DNA of 64,000 bases, from positions 23,615,171 through 23,679,170 of the forward strand of contig CM055112.1 of the NCBI GenBank assembly GCA_029204225.1. Reading direction: 5' to 3'. This stretch comes from Diphasiastrum complanatum (taxonomy: Eukaryota > Streptophyta > Lycopodiopsida > Lycopodiales > Lycopodiaceae). The translations under genes and the position numbers were made by a program. Of the stretch, positions 25,147 to 36,579 are shown piece after piece. How positions within the stretch are numbered: the first letter of the stretch is position 1; each line of letters starts with the position of its first letter. Under the pieces are notes generated by a model, which worked only from the letters and a program-made list of their open reading frames with translations, had not been told where the DNA came from and did no database searches.

Positions 25147-25875
25147 TCAATAAGCTGCAAAAATAGATCCATAACATCTTTGCCAAAAAAACCTTCCTTT
25201 GATGCTCTTGACTAGCTCCAAATTGCCACCTTTCCTTTTGTGTTGTTGAAGCCCTTTGAGACCAACCTCTTGATCTTCCTCTTGACCATCAAATTCATTG
25301 AACAAACTTTGTTTTCCAGATCCATTACTTGCTTTTACAACATGAAAACCATGATAACCAATATCCACTTGCATAGCATCATCTACACAAGAAAATTCTC
25401 CAAAATATGTGAGTAAAGCAAAGTGAGTCGCTTCCACTTGCTTACCTTTCTCTTGATCATCAAAGATATCAAAGATATGAATATCTTCAGACCTGAACCT
25501 TTGGAAATACTCCCTCTCAAACATATGATCTAAATCCAACAAGATCTCATCAATGCTTGATCTCGAATTTCCACAAAGGTTAGTGAAAACAATGTCACCA
25601 ATGTCACCATCATAAATCAAAAGATAGATTCCAAACTTTCCATCCAACATGAAGTAGAGTAGGTGAAGATGAGTATCAAACCTAATAAATCCAGCCTTCT
25701 TGAGTCCATACAAAACCTCAATAAGCTCACCAATGAGATCTCCCTTGCCTTGAAGAAATTGCCTCTCGATTTGCTCCATGTAGTATTCTCCAACCAACCT
25801 TTTGCCATCTTCATCATGAGTGATCAATTCATAATCATAGAATCCTTTGAGTTGATGAAGAGATGTGAGATCCAT
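25147..25875 (-). pseudogene. Element C reverse transcriptase remnant
   Basis: A 242-codon open frame. EYYMEQIERQFLQGKGDLIG and ELIEVLYGLKKAGFIRFDTH mirror the copia RT block (VYMEQP..F..GKE..V..L.KALYGLKQAPR), and LLIYDGDIGDIVF corresponds to the LLYVDDLII catalytic box with both Asp pairs altered. The downstream 170 residues match nothing known to me. Catalysis would be lost. Confidence 0.6.
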
Positions 25876-26485
25876 GCCTTGGATCTTCCAAGAACCAATC
25901 TTCCATTGCTCTTTCCTTCATAAGACTCCCTCTTAATAATTGCATCATAAGAAGTAGAAACCTCAAAAACATTAGAAGCCATGAAAAAAATGATTAGTAC
26001 CTTCAACATAAGGATGATTGAAGTACTCTCTTTTTTCAAACAAGAACTTCTACTCAATGTTTTAGGTAATGACTCATATGATAACGATTCTTCCTCACTA
26101 TCATTCACAATGACATCATTCAAAGTACATCCTACTTTGAACTCTTCACATACTTCTCTTCTTCTTGACTTGTCACTATCTTCCTCACCAAGTCTCATAA
26201 TAAAACCATTTGGTCTGCTCTCTTTATGAAGACATGTGACTCCACTTGCTGAAAAAATGACTCTCTTGGAACCATTACACAAAAGAATGTAGAAGAACCA
26301 TCTCCTTCATGCATGCACCTAGCAACATCTTTTTCCATATGATCAAAGAAATCATTAACAACAATCTTTTCCAAGAAAGAACCTTCACCTCCATTGATGA
26401 AGTTAGCTCTTTCCTTACCTTTTGCATGCTTGCACTTTCCATGAAGAACCATTGAAACACCATCATTATCCTCAAGACTAGCCAA
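25824..26485 (-). pseudogene. Element C unrecognised acidic frames in place of integrase
   Basis: Two overlapping minus-strand frames (88-152 codons) fill the place of integrase. They contain FINGGEGSFLEKIVVNDFFD and VCEEFKVGCTLNDVIVNDSE. The product is acidic and lacks HHCC and DD35E motifs. It may be scrambled pol, a replaced segment or captured host sequence; I cannot assign it. Confidence 0.4.
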
Positions 26486-27375
26486 GTTAGCACAAAGATG
26501 AACATCTCCAAGAATATATTAGATCTTGACCTAGATCTAGCATAAGGGAGCTTGTTAGACTTTGCATAAGATCCACCAATATTATTGATGCTAAAAGGTA
26601 ACTTTGGAAAGTTGAGACCAATCTCCTTTTCCATTCCATCCTTTTTGTTAGCCATAACAAAAGCATCAAGCTTGAAAAGTCTACCTTGTCTATTGCCCCT
26701 AGAAACCAAGATTTTTTCCTTTGTAATGAAACAAGCATCACCACCAAACTTTACCATGTATCCTTTCTTTATCATTTGACCAACACTTAGCAAATTTTTT
26801 GAAAGTGAAGAAATGTAAAGAACACCATCAAGTCTTACTTTCCTATTAGTAGAGAGACAAATAGGAATTGAACCAATACCTTCAATCACACACTCACCAC
26901 CATTGGCCATGTGAATTGCTTTCTTGGCTCCATCATAAGTGACCAAAGAAGTAAAGAACTCCTTGTGACTAGTCATGTGTGAACTAGCTCCACTATCAAT
27001 CCACCATGAATCTTTGTCACCTTCACTTGATATTGGACTTGAAGAACACATCAAAAGAGAATCACCACCACCTCGATCCTCATCATTAGTAGTAAAGTTG
27101 ATTTGCTTGCTACCTTCATCTCTTTGCTTCTTCAAACATTCATTAACAAAATGCCCTTTGATTCCACAATAAAAGCATTTCAACTTAGACTTATCTTTCT
27201 TTTTTCCAAAAGAGGAAGTCTCACCTTGATGTTGCCCTTCAGACCACTTGCCTTTGCCTTTGCCCTTGAACTTGCCTTTGATGAACATAGCCTCCTCTTC
27301 ATAATGAGATGTTGATGTAGATCCATCTCCTCCTGATTGAAGCCTATACTCCTCATTCATCAAGATCTCTTGCAA
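26275..27375 (-). CDS. Element C gag C-terminus and protease
   Basis: An open frame of 366 codons. It begins in mid-gag (ILMNEEYRLQSGG), with a basic run, then a CX2CX4HX4C knuckle (CFYCGIKGHFVNEC), then protease with WWIDSGASSHMTSHKEFF and the conserved LDGVLYISSLSKNLLSVGQM. After GRLFKLDAFVM the copia similarity stops: the expected LWH...GH pre-integrase motif is absent and the rest (GLNFPKLPFSINNIGGSY onward) is unrecognised. The N-terminal half of gag between here and the primer site is not open. Retained coding suggests the frame was lost late. Confidence 0.75.
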   Translation of the reverse strand: MQEILMNEEYRLQSGGDGSTSTSHYEEEAMFIKGKFKGKGKGKWSEGQHQGETSSFGKKKDKSKLKCFYCGIKGHFVNECLKKQRDEGSKQINFTTNDEDRGGGDSLLMCSSSPISSEGDKDSWWIDSGASSHMTSHKEFFTSLVTYDGAKKAIHMANGGECVIEGIGSIPICLSTNRKVRLDGVLYISSLSKNLLSVGQMIKKGYMVKFGGDACFITKEKILVSRGNRQGRLFKLDAFVMANKKDGMEKEIGLNFPKLPFSINNIGGSYAKSNKLPYARSRSRSNIFLEMFIFVLTWLVLRIMMVFQWFFMESASMQKVRKELTSSMEVKVLSWKRLLLMISLIIWKKMLLGACMKEMVLLHSFV

Positions 27376-27815
27376 ATCGTGAAATCTTGATCAACCTAGG
27401 ATCTATTCTCAATCTAATGATTCTTGTCACTTACTAAGATTGAAACACATTCAAATGAAGTTCAGTAACCTCACAAACTAGATATCCAGTCAAAATTAGG
27501 GTTTTGACAAAATCACAAAAAATTGAATATCTTAAATTCTAGATGCAATTTCTAGAAACTTGATATATCTTCTTGTAGACTCCAATGAGACCTTCCTAAT
27601 GCACCAAAAGTCATCTAATTCCAGTAAACCAAGTGTGAAATCGGAATTGATCAAGTATCTAACCCTATATTGAGTTTTGACCTACAAAAGATCAATTCTA
27701 CACATGCAAAAATGCTGATTTTTTAGTAGAGATCAATCTAGCATGCTCTAGCATTGGTAACTCCTCCAAATCCTTGCTAAAGATGGCTGATCCTTTCATA
27801 ACCTGAAACACAATA

Positions 27816-27827
27816 GCTCTGATACCA
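27816..27827 (-). promoter_or_regulatory. Primer-binding site, initiator tRNA-Met (element C)
   Basis: Minus strand TGGTATCAGAGC directly inside the 5' LTR. Confidence 0.93.
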
Positions 27828-28481
27828 TGTGAAGGATTTCAGACCATTCAAGATCCAATCCATGTCCTTGATCTTTGATTACAATAAGGAGCCAACCAAC
27901 AATCCTACCAATGTAGAAAAATCAGCATCTACACACAAAATGAGATGCAAACTCTAAGAGATACTAATCAAACATGAACCAAAACATAAAATATGTTTTT
28001 TGTCCGTACAATCACAGTACCCTACTATATTTCACACGTGTGGAACCGAAAATAGCAAAATATGAGCATTCTACACACAAGATTGCAAGATATCACCAAG
28101 ATAGTGCACCAATGAGTAGTAGAACCCAAAGAGAACCATGTATAATGATGAAATGAGAGATAGAAGAGAGAAGATATGTCTCTCCACGAGTTACATCCTT
28201 TTATAGAGTTTCCAAACCCTATTTGGCCACTTGGCTTTCCCTCCAAAATGTAAACCCTACTATTTTTGAGTCTAGATTCAATGTACCCAACGTTCAAATT
28301 TGAATCTCTCTCAAACTCGACTACCAACTTTCCCACACTTTCAAAAAGTGTTTATTGAATGTATTTTAAACTAATATAACTTCAAAAATTTTATCTCTAA
28401 GTCTAAAATGAGTTTTGGCCTCTTATCGACAATTTACCAAAATATGACTAAACTAGACTAAACTAGTTGAAATCTCTCACA
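27828..28481 (-). repeat. 5' LTR of element C
   Basis: 654 bp, same ends as the other copy. Contains the palindrome CACACGTGTGG near 28032. Confidence 0.93.
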
Positions 28482-28771
28482 TTCTTGATCTATTGTATAG
28501 TCGGTAAGCAGTCTAGGATATTGTACATACAGATATCTGTGGCCCAATACATAATCTTTCATTGAAGGATGCAATGTATTTTATTACTTTTATTGATAGA
28601 TTTTCTAGAAGGACAATTGTGTACTTTATCAAGAAAAAATCGGAAGCCTTCAACCTCTTTAAAACCTTCAAGGAGCATGCAGAGAAATAAATTGGTAAGA
28701 AGATCAAAGCCCTGAGGTTCGACAATGGTGGAGAGTACTGTGAAGAATTTCATATTACTTCGATCCAACAC
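28482..28771 (+). pseudogene. Copia D, integrase core part
   Basis: Resumes after element C: DIVHTDICGPI, YFITFIDRFSRRTIVYFIKK and ALRFDNGGEYCEEF give the D and D/E region of copia integrase. A stop interrupts HAEK. It is cut near 28771 by element E. Confidence 0.85.
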
Positions 28772-28981
28772 TTAGATCCAATATGTCTCTTTGATCTTTG
28801 ATTATGAAAGACAACATGACTAGCTTTCCATACAAAACCAGTAACCTACTGTATTTCAGATGTGTAAATGCAACAAACAATATAGAATTTGATTCTACAC
28901 ACAAAAAGTTAAGATATCAACACCATAGTGCACCAATGAGTATGGAATTTCAAAGAGATGTCATGTATAAGCATGAATGAG

Positions 28982-29050
<69 letters not shown>

Positions 29051-29578
29051 CTCCTCTTCCCACGTGTAATGTCCATGCCTCATTAATGATCTTGGTTTCC
29101 CTCCATATAAAAAATCCTACTAAAAATATGGACTAGATTTAACGAACCAAATGTTCAAATTTGAATCTTCCAAACTCGACCGCCTAACTTTTCCACACTT
29201 TTTAAAAGTGGTAATTCAAATGAACTTAGACTAAAATAACTTTCATAAAGTTTATCTCTAAGTCTAAAATGCATATTGGCCTAATATTGACAATTAACCA
29301 AAATATGACTAAACTAGTTGACAATTTATCACACTCCCTCTTCAACTAGTTTTGGCATAGTTTTAACCATACTAATTGGATCCAACTTTACAATGATCTC
29401 CATCCTAAGTATAGACCTCCTTTTTAAGGTTCTAAAGTAGCTTCCATAATTGATATAAAGAACAATGTCCAAATTGGATGCTTCACTATTTCTTACATCA
29501 ATTTTACACATCAAGATGTAACTAGAACATGAAGACCAAATAGAATGTAAATGAAATGATTCCTCCATGTTTCAATTA
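28772..29578 (-). mobile_element. Element E: truncated relative of element C
   Basis: 28772-29333 is a diverged LTR of the C family ending ATCACA. It is followed by about 245 bp of internal 3' sequence (29334-29578) that parallels 24502-24740 of C, then breaks off. It carries an internal (GA)n expansion at 28985-29048 not present in C. Confidence 0.82.
28985..29048. repeat. (GA)n microsatellite within element E LTR
   Basis: About 64 bp of uninterrupted GA, at a place where the C-family LTR has only a short GAGAGATAGAAGAGAG run, which suggests it grew from that seed. Confidence 0.96.
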
Positions 29579-32232
29579 TTAAAAGTCAAGTTAGAACTTA
29601 TAAGGTTTAACTTGTAGTACTTAGTCCCATAAGTAAAAGTGGGAAGAGGTCCCACTATTTATAGAACCTCTTTCTCTTTTAAAAGTCATCCTTAATGTAA
29701 GAGAAGCAAATGCTGCCATTTTGGATCCTCAAATGCTCTATTTTGGTGTAATGTTATTTTAGTAATCTTGATGGTGTGCTTCTAACTCTGGATTTGTTTT
29801 AGTGGGATTACCATGGCTTCCACATAATTGCTCATAGTGTTGATAATTAGTAGCTTAGCTTTCTTTTTAGTTTATGTTGTTGAGTGTTGAGATTAGATAG
29901 GTGGTGGATGTATGCTGTTAGGTGTGGTTAAAGTTAATGGTATGGCTATCGTATGACAAATGTTATTTGTTTTGTGTCTTGTATTTTTGTAGGTTGAGGT
30001 CGAAAGGGTCATCTCCAAGGCTCTTCATTGGACTGGACTCCAATGCTGCTATACTATCTGACACTTGATATTCCTCCAAGAGAAAAATATTAACACACCC
30101 TGTGTAAAATCGCCAATGAAGACATCATATTCTATGTCACAATTGGTCCAACAATGAACATTGGCAGGGTCCTTGGGACAACCACCCCGATCTAGAATAA
30201 GCATGTCTACAACACACTCACAATTATGTAAGTGAAAGTGAACACAAAATATACTCATAGTAAATCAAAATGGAAATTTTATGAAAGTTTGTGTGTACAC
30301 ACAATTCGCATGTCATAATTTTATTACGTAAACCTATATCTACGAAAAGGTTCAATCAATGTGTTATCTATCTTGCACTCCACCTTCAATTTTCACATGT
30401 TCAATGTTTTGAATGTGTGTCTGCAACATTCGCTTTTTTGCTTTGAATGTGGTATACTCGATCTTTTTGTCATATAAAAATCTCAACAACACATCCATTT
30501 TCTTCAAAGACTATGATCCAATATCTCACAATAAGGACCATGAAGACATGCTCCAACATGTTGCTACATGCTTGGATTTATTGGTCCAAGATATTATAGG
30601 GCCACAATTCTTGGCTCCTACAAAATATTCTTAAGAGACAAAGTTCTTTGATGAAGTTATGGAGTTCAAAGAAAGAGGAGTATGTACAATCGGTTTTTCC
30701 AAACCATATAGAAAATATATAGTAGAAAATAATCGTACTACATGCTGATAAATGAAATTGAGATTTGCAAATTCTAGATGCAAGCAAAAACACTCTATGT
30801 TGCAAGTTTTGAGAAATCTAATACATGTAAGACATCATTTTACATTCTTTTTTGCTTGAACGTTGTTGATAATGAATGCAGTAGAATTCCATTCTAGTTG
30901 TCTTTGATAATGGATTTGTCAAATGGATCATCTATTTCACAATACATGATCCTATATCACTAGATGTGATGACCCATGCTAATAGTATTCCATTGTATAG
31001 CAATACATGTTGACAACTAAGAAAACATAAAGTGTTGCATAAAAATGCATTTTGATCTTTAAATAATGGATCTTTAAAATGCATTTTGGTGCCCCTATTT
31101 TGTTGTGTCCATGTTCAATCATCTTGTATCTTTGCTAAGAATTTTAAGTTCCTAACATGAATGGATGAGATATTTCATTTGCATTTTTGTGATACATAAT
31201 CTAGAGGTAATATAAGAACACACTTCTCTATATTTGTTCAAACAAAATTCACACTTCAAAAACATTTCTTTATGCAAACAACATAGCTCCTTGATATGCT
31301 TATTGATGACATAAGCTTAATATTGATATCCTTGGAGATGATCATGAGTTTGCTGAAAATACATAAATGCATTATGTTTTTCAATATTCTAGGAATTCTA
31401 GCATTACTTGAAGTAGATTGCATTCTAAATGGATAGTTCTCATGATCCACTCTCTCATTTGAGGTGAAAGAGGTTGTGCTTTATCAAAAATTGGTCCCTT
31501 CATGTATACCATGACATATATATCTCTCTCTCTCTTTGTCAGCGTAATGTGTGTTCTCATATGAAATCTTTGAGAAACATGTGTATTGTATAACTACGTT
31601 ACGCTTCTTGGTTTCCAAGGGGAGGCTCAAACTTGGTACCAAAGAAACTGTGGATGCCAAGCTAATCAACAATGCCAACCTCGTTGGTGTATAGCTGAGT
31701 TATGGTCAAATAACACAATCAACCTCCCTTCATATTGAAAGAAGTCCCATGCTTCATTCCTCTTATATTGTAAACTTATTTAGGTTCCATATCCGCAATG
31801 CTATATACATGTAATAACATGGTGTATTCAATAAGCTACCAAAAAAAAAAAAAAACTCAACAAAAGGATGTCACAAATTGACAAAATATGAATTAAGACG
31901 TATTCATGAAGATGACACTTGATGGAATTTGATTCACGCACAATGTGTTACAATGTCACATTTTTTGTCCATGATTGCTTTCGCCCACCAAAAATGTCTA
32001 CCCTATATATGTGTAGCCGCATGTTCGACTATTTTGTCAAGATAGATTGTTGTGATTGTCTCATGTGTTTTCACAAAAAGTCTACTAGCACATTTTTGCA
32101 CATGCAAGAATTGCACTTAATTTGAACAAATGTAAATTGATTTTATTTATTTTTTCACTCAAAGAGAATGCTAATTTGCAAAGACATCAAAATGGTCTAG
32201 CTAAGGCTCCATATTTCATTGCAATCTATTCA

Positions 32233-32235
<3 letters not shown>
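29579..32235. other. No recognised gene
   Basis: Contains an LTR-like segment around 29.62-29.72 kb (CCCACTATTTATAGAACC), and short unassigned frames at 30049-30258 (minus) and 30413-30634 (plus). No domain or complete element ends seen. Confidence 0.45.

Positions 32236-32308
<73 letters not shown>
32236..32308. repeat. (GA)n microsatellite, 73 bp
   Basis: Uninterrupted GA dinucleotides. Confidence 0.97.
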
Positions 32309-32311
<3 letters not shown>

Positions 32312-32381
32312 GACATTGAAAATCCTAAAGTATTAGCAAATTATTTAAAATACTTGACAATTGGTTTTTTTTTTTTTACAG

Positions 32382-32527
32382 AAAACATAGACAATGGCTG
32401 TGAAAATAGTGGTTTGTTGGCTGCTAATGACTATGAGATAGGTTTTGATGGTTCTTTAAGTATCACATTAAAACCTTATAAGTTGAAGACATTTCTAATG
32501 AAAATTCAAATCAAATCATGGCCATAA
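32382..32527 (+). other. Candidate terminal exon of an unknown gene
   Basis: A long poly-T tract and TTTACAG form a strong acceptor at 32371-32381. The open frame ENIDNGCENSGLLAANDYEI then FDGSLSITLKPYKLKTFLMK ends at a TAA at 32525. The ending, hydrophobic strand plus LKPYKLKTF, resembles the last beta strand of some glycoside hydrolase C-terminal sandwich domains (for example family 38), but this is a weak, motif-level resemblance. No partner exon was found on the plus strand. Confidence 0.3.
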
Positions 32528-33462
32528 AAGTGAAGAAAAATTCACAAAAAAAGTAATGAAGGGCTTCAAAGATAAGGGCAAGATTCACATGTTTGAGAAA
32601 AATTCAAGAGGTAGCCACACTTGTCGATGATAACAAAGGACATTAAGATGTGCTCTATGAGAGTATTAGGTCAAATGTCAAGAACACTACAAGTGTACTT
32701 TTAAAATTTTAAAAAAAGTAAGAATATGCTAGTCACTTTGATATTAGAATTTTCTTGACCTAAACACTATGAGTGGTGGATATTTTAGAGGATTGATATG
32801 GATGATCTTATGTTCGATAAAGGAACAATAGATATGATACTATCATGGATTAAGGAAATTATGACTAGACATGTCATGAGTAAGTTCCTTCATGATTTAG
32901 AAGCAACAAATACTCTATATCAAGCAATGGAAAAATGGTAGTTTATGAAACGATAGATAAGGTACTATATACCTAACTGTGTGGTTAATGTGTAATTTTG
33001 TTTTTAAAATGAAAAATCATGTGTTGAAGATTGTATCATAGTTATTGATCCTACTAAACATGAAATTAAAGTGTAATGATGAACAAAACAGAATTGTTGC
33101 TAATGAACACATGATTAGTGACAATCATTCTCTTGTTTTGAGTAAAATCTCATCCAATTTGGTACCTTAATTATGGACCATGTTTCCAGCTTTGTGTTTG
33201 TTATCTCTTATAAGACTTGGTGTTTTAGTCCCCAAAAAAATCATTTTGGATAACTTATAGCTAGTTATTCTCACAAACCTAAGCCCCTGCTACTTTGAAG
33301 TGAAATAGCTTGTGCAGCATACATTTGATTATGAACATTCTCTATTGCGGTGTTTCTTATAAAGAATAACCACAGCAAATATTTTTTCCAAATTCTTTCT
33401 ATTGAGTGAGTTTTTGGTTTTCGAAGTTTATAGCAAAAGGACAGTAAAATGGCTTTTTTCCA
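32528..33462. other. No recognised gene
   Basis: Broken plus-strand frames around 32.7-32.95 kb have protein-like words but many stops. Confidence 0.45.
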
Positions 33463-33792
33463 CTAGTGGTAAGCTTTGCAGAACCACATACCGCAGAAAA
33501 GATCACTCCAAAATAAACTGCAAGGCTTGCTATCTTTGATTGCACTCAACAATAGAATGTGCATCAAGCCAAGAAAGTGTCTCCTATGAATACTAATTTT
33601 CTGCAACTCAACTAGAATATAATGCCAACCATCCTGAACATGCATATTGATATGTGGCCTGCATGCCAAATAGTATGCTACTTCACCAGAAAGTGCATTT
33701 ACGACCTTGTCAGCTGTATCATGCAAAAGTAAGCACGCTGAAAATTTAAAATCTAACTCTGCAGAACTAAAACTTTTTCCAAAAGCGATCAA
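33463..33792 (-). other. Unassigned 109-codon open frame
   Basis: Minus-strand frame with YYLACRPHINMHVQDGWHYI and HRRHFLGLMHILLLSAIKDS, ending near a possible donor GCG/GTATGTGG. It lies downstream of the SDR gene 1 stop codon. No family is recognised; it could be a decayed exon or chance. Confidence 0.22.
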
Positions 33793-34044
33793 GAATCACA
33801 TGCACACATGCCTTGTGGAGATTGGCTTCAACTTCTTCTGCAAGTTAAATCTGGGCTCATCCAACAGTGCTAATGCTAATATAACGGTAATTCATTGCTA
33901 CTCAGAAGTTGTTTTTCTCAATACCTTGAGTTTCATGTCTCTTGGTCAAAGACTAGTTGTAAATCACCCCAACTATGCGCACAATGCACATTGTTACCTT
34001 CAGTCATAGGGAATTGTTATGCAATTTATGTCCAGTACAACAAC

Positions 34045-34160
34045 CAGTTAGTTTCATCGGCTCACTGTGGTGTAGTGTGCTTGGTTTGGGATTGCCCACC
34101 TAGGTTCAATTTCCTAGGGTCCATGCATAAGAAAATAGGCTTGCTTAAGATTTTTTAAAC
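34045..34160 (+). mobile_element. tRNA-derived SINE, copy 2
   Basis: A box candidate TGGTGTAGTGTG (34067-34078) and B box GGTTCAATTTC (34103-34113) are 36 bp apart, slightly closer than in tRNA genes. They are followed by CTAGGGTCC and a T-rich end. The block GTGCTTGGTTTGGGATTGCC matches the SINE candidate at 18.25-18.40 kb. Confidence 0.5.
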
Positions 34161-34303
34161 CCAACTACTTTCCATGGCCAATCTTGATTCTGTCCAAATA
34201 AATCAGCGAATTTCAGTCTATGATGAATATTGTGAACTGTGCAGACCAAGGTCGTATAAGCATAGAACTTCAAGGAAAAACACAGTGGATGATGCAGATC
34301 TTT

Positions 34304-34474
34304 CTAATCCATGTAACTGCTTGTGATACCCTCACTATACGCCCAAAGATCTGCCGCGAGTTTCATGTCATTAGCATAGGAACTGCACTCATGTTCATTG
34401 CAGTCCTGAAAGTACTTGCCTGAAACTCCTTTCACAGTTGGATGTGCTGCAAGATAACAGGTAGTTGCAGCACC
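34304..34474 (-). CDS. TIC32-like short-chain dehydrogenase, last exon (gene 1)
   Basis: After the acceptor CATTGCAG (ending at 34475) the exon encodes 56 residues and a TAG. It starts GAATTCYLAAHPTVKGVSGK, then YFQDCNEHECSSYANDMKLA and ADLWAYSEGI. GAATxCYxALHP..KGVSGxYFxDCN and the closing LAxxLW.(F/Y)S are hallmarks of the C-terminus of plant TIC32/WWOX-like SDR enzymes. The exon starts in phase 0, matching the exon that ends VSQ at 54829. The intron between them would be 20,354 bp and contains the gypsy B and LINE cluster. The exon is uninterrupted, consistent with a maintained gene. Confidence 0.9.
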   Translation of the reverse strand, partial: GAATTCYLAAHPTVKGVSGKYFQDCNEHECSSYANDMKLAADLWAYSEGITSSYMD

Positions 34475-35950
34475 CTGCAATGCGAAATGTCATAAACTCT
34501 TGCCAGTAGTGTCATATCAGATTTATCAAAACATCCTTTCCTTTTAGAAGGTGCAATTTCAAGATTTGGTAGACGACCTTTGCAGTTTCATATTGATGAA
34601 TAAAAAGGGAAACTGACAAATATCTGATGGGCTGAAATATCCTGCTAGTGCAATATATAAGTGTCGGGGAAGATTAACCTATGTAGCTTGAACAAATCAC
34701 ATACTTTCTCTCTGCACACAATGTTGCTACAACAAACTTCCCATACATTCCTCTGAAATGCCTTTGAAGACGATACCTTATGGTTTTTAATTTGAAAATC
34801 ATGATGATATGTATTCCTCTTGAGAAGTTCCTAGAAGTTACTCTCAGTCTAATCCTATCTGAGTGGTGGAAAAAAAGGCAAGGAATTAGATAGTGAGTCA
34901 AGACAGGGATCCGCTTCATTCTCATTATCAACTGGCTATCCTGGACAGGATTCTGTGGAGTTGTCATATAATTAAATGGAGTAGTTTTGCTTTTTTATAT
35001 GATCGTAACGCCAATCCTTAATCTCACCACTGGCTTCTGGTATTTATGGACATCTGACAAGGTTATACTGTCATAATTCCTTAAAAGGTTGAAACTTTAA
35101 CAACTTGCTGACCTCGGTCAGCGCAATCCTTTCTCGTATCGGGCAGCACATAACTCCATCAATAGATAACTATCATGAAAAGAAAGGAACTATATATATT
35201 ACACTGAGGATAGTTTTATCGAGTGTAGTTTACCTGTGTCAAGAGGTTGTTTGTGTGTTACTTTGTCACTGAAGAATTGTTTTCAATTTAACACAAGAAT
35301 CCTTAATTGTAGTTATGAAGGCCAATAGAATTTAGGTGTTTACCTAGCCATAATGTTGAAGTACAAGCAGCAAGACTCTTAGAAATTCAGAAAAGAGCTC
35401 AAAGATGGCCTTTAAGAAAAGTGTATGCCTTGATGTTATGTGGAAAGATTTCCCTAGCATGTTCCCCAATTGGGGAAATGTAGAGTTAGGGGAAACATGT
35501 TTCCCCAACAATTATGCTCTTCATAGAAGTCTTATATTGTAATTTGTATCTTTGTAGGTGACCTTGGGATTGAAAATCAGAAAGATGTGCGCATGGAGAC
35601 ATACGTGTATCATTATGAAGTATTTAGAGGTATGACCATGCAATTGTATGGCCACCTAGTAAGAAAATAATAAACGCCTATATTGTTGCTCACATGACTA
35701 TTACAGTAAAACTATATTGAGCATAAATCTTGATCCCAATCCTTCCCAAAAGGAGAAACAAACTATCTATCTCTAAGATAGCTCAATCCTCTATGATATG
35801 TCAAGGAGTAATTATTCTAGAAAAAGAATAGAAACATAAGCCTTCATGTTGATAAAAAAGCATCATGTTCACTCTATAAGAATTCCCTAGAGATATTTCT
35901 TTGGTGATGATGAGGTCCAGGCCAATTGTAGAGTCCTTTTTCTTGCTATG
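34475..35950 (-). other. Start of the 20.4-kb SDR intron, no gene seen
   Basis: Intronic by position between SDR exons at 34.47 and 54.83 kb. A 98-codon minus-strand frame at 34674-34967 has no recognisable features. Confidence 0.55.
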
Positions 35951-36322
35951 AGTTACAAGCTAAGATTCACTAGCTATGCTAGAAAGCAGGACTTAAGCTA
36001 GAAAGCAGGAAGAGAGAATGCTTAAGGAGGCTAAAGAGGAGCAATAATCATAAACTGAATAAAGGAATACAATGCTGCCCTACATATACCCTCTCCCTGA
36101 ATCAAATAAAGGATTCAAAAAAGGGAGGGAAAAAGGATTTGGAGGCAAAATAGTGCGCCCTCCCAATAGGAGGACCCCCACTCCAAATCAACGTGACCAA
36201 GTCCTAAAAATATGACCAAATAGGGCCCAAGGCCAGTATATGAATAAAAAAGGGCCCTTAGGCCTGCTTATGCATGAATAAAAGAATGGATGCGACGAAT
36301 GTAATGAGCCAAGTCCATAACT
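35951..36322 (-). repeat. Diverged solo-like LTR related to gypsy A/B
   Basis: About 372 bp from AGTTACAAGC to CATAACT, sharing CTAGAAAGCAGG, AAATAGTGCGCCCTCC, GGGCCCAAGGCC and GTAATGAGCCAAGTCCATAA with the gypsy A LTR. It is followed by CTCCCCTGCAG (polypurine tract on the minus strand). A scrap of gag leader (GAGAGGACATAAGTCGTCAC at 36439-36458) and a second LTR tip (36490-36513) follow, so this is a collapsed element. Confidence 0.8.
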
Positions 36323-36579
36323 CTCCCCTGCAGAAAAACAAAGCCCTCCACCGGCTAACAAGTATAATGACTATCTAGAACAATAAGGTAAGAATGCTAG
36401 ATATTGAAAAATCACGAACTAATGGAAATCCTGATGGAGAGGACATAAGTCGTCACAACAGATACCCCAAAAGTATCATAACTGTGTAAATCAATGTAAT
36501 GAGCCAAGTCCATATCTCTATGGAACACTTGTAACTGGAACAAAGGCTATATATATAGATTGGATGACTTTATTATAAT

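Larger units (their letters stand above)
23848..28481 (-). mobile_element. Element C: complete-ended, non-autonomous copia
   Basis: 4,634 bp with 654-bp LTRs (23848-24501, 27828-28481), a tRNA-iMet primer site (27816-27827) and a perfect 5-bp target duplication TTCTT (23843-23847, 28482-28486). On the minus strand it encodes gag with a zinc knuckle and protease up to the NLLSVG motif. It then departs from copia order: no integrase core is recognisable, a block of unrelated acidic frames follows, and only a remnant of reverse transcriptase remains. It sits inside copia D on the opposite strand. By eye the LTRs differ at roughly 20 positions, so the insertion is fairly old. Confidence 0.93.

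Noticed and set aside
25981-26229. Plus-strand frames opposite element C coding sequence
   Set aside because: Antisense shadows of the copia frames, without domains.
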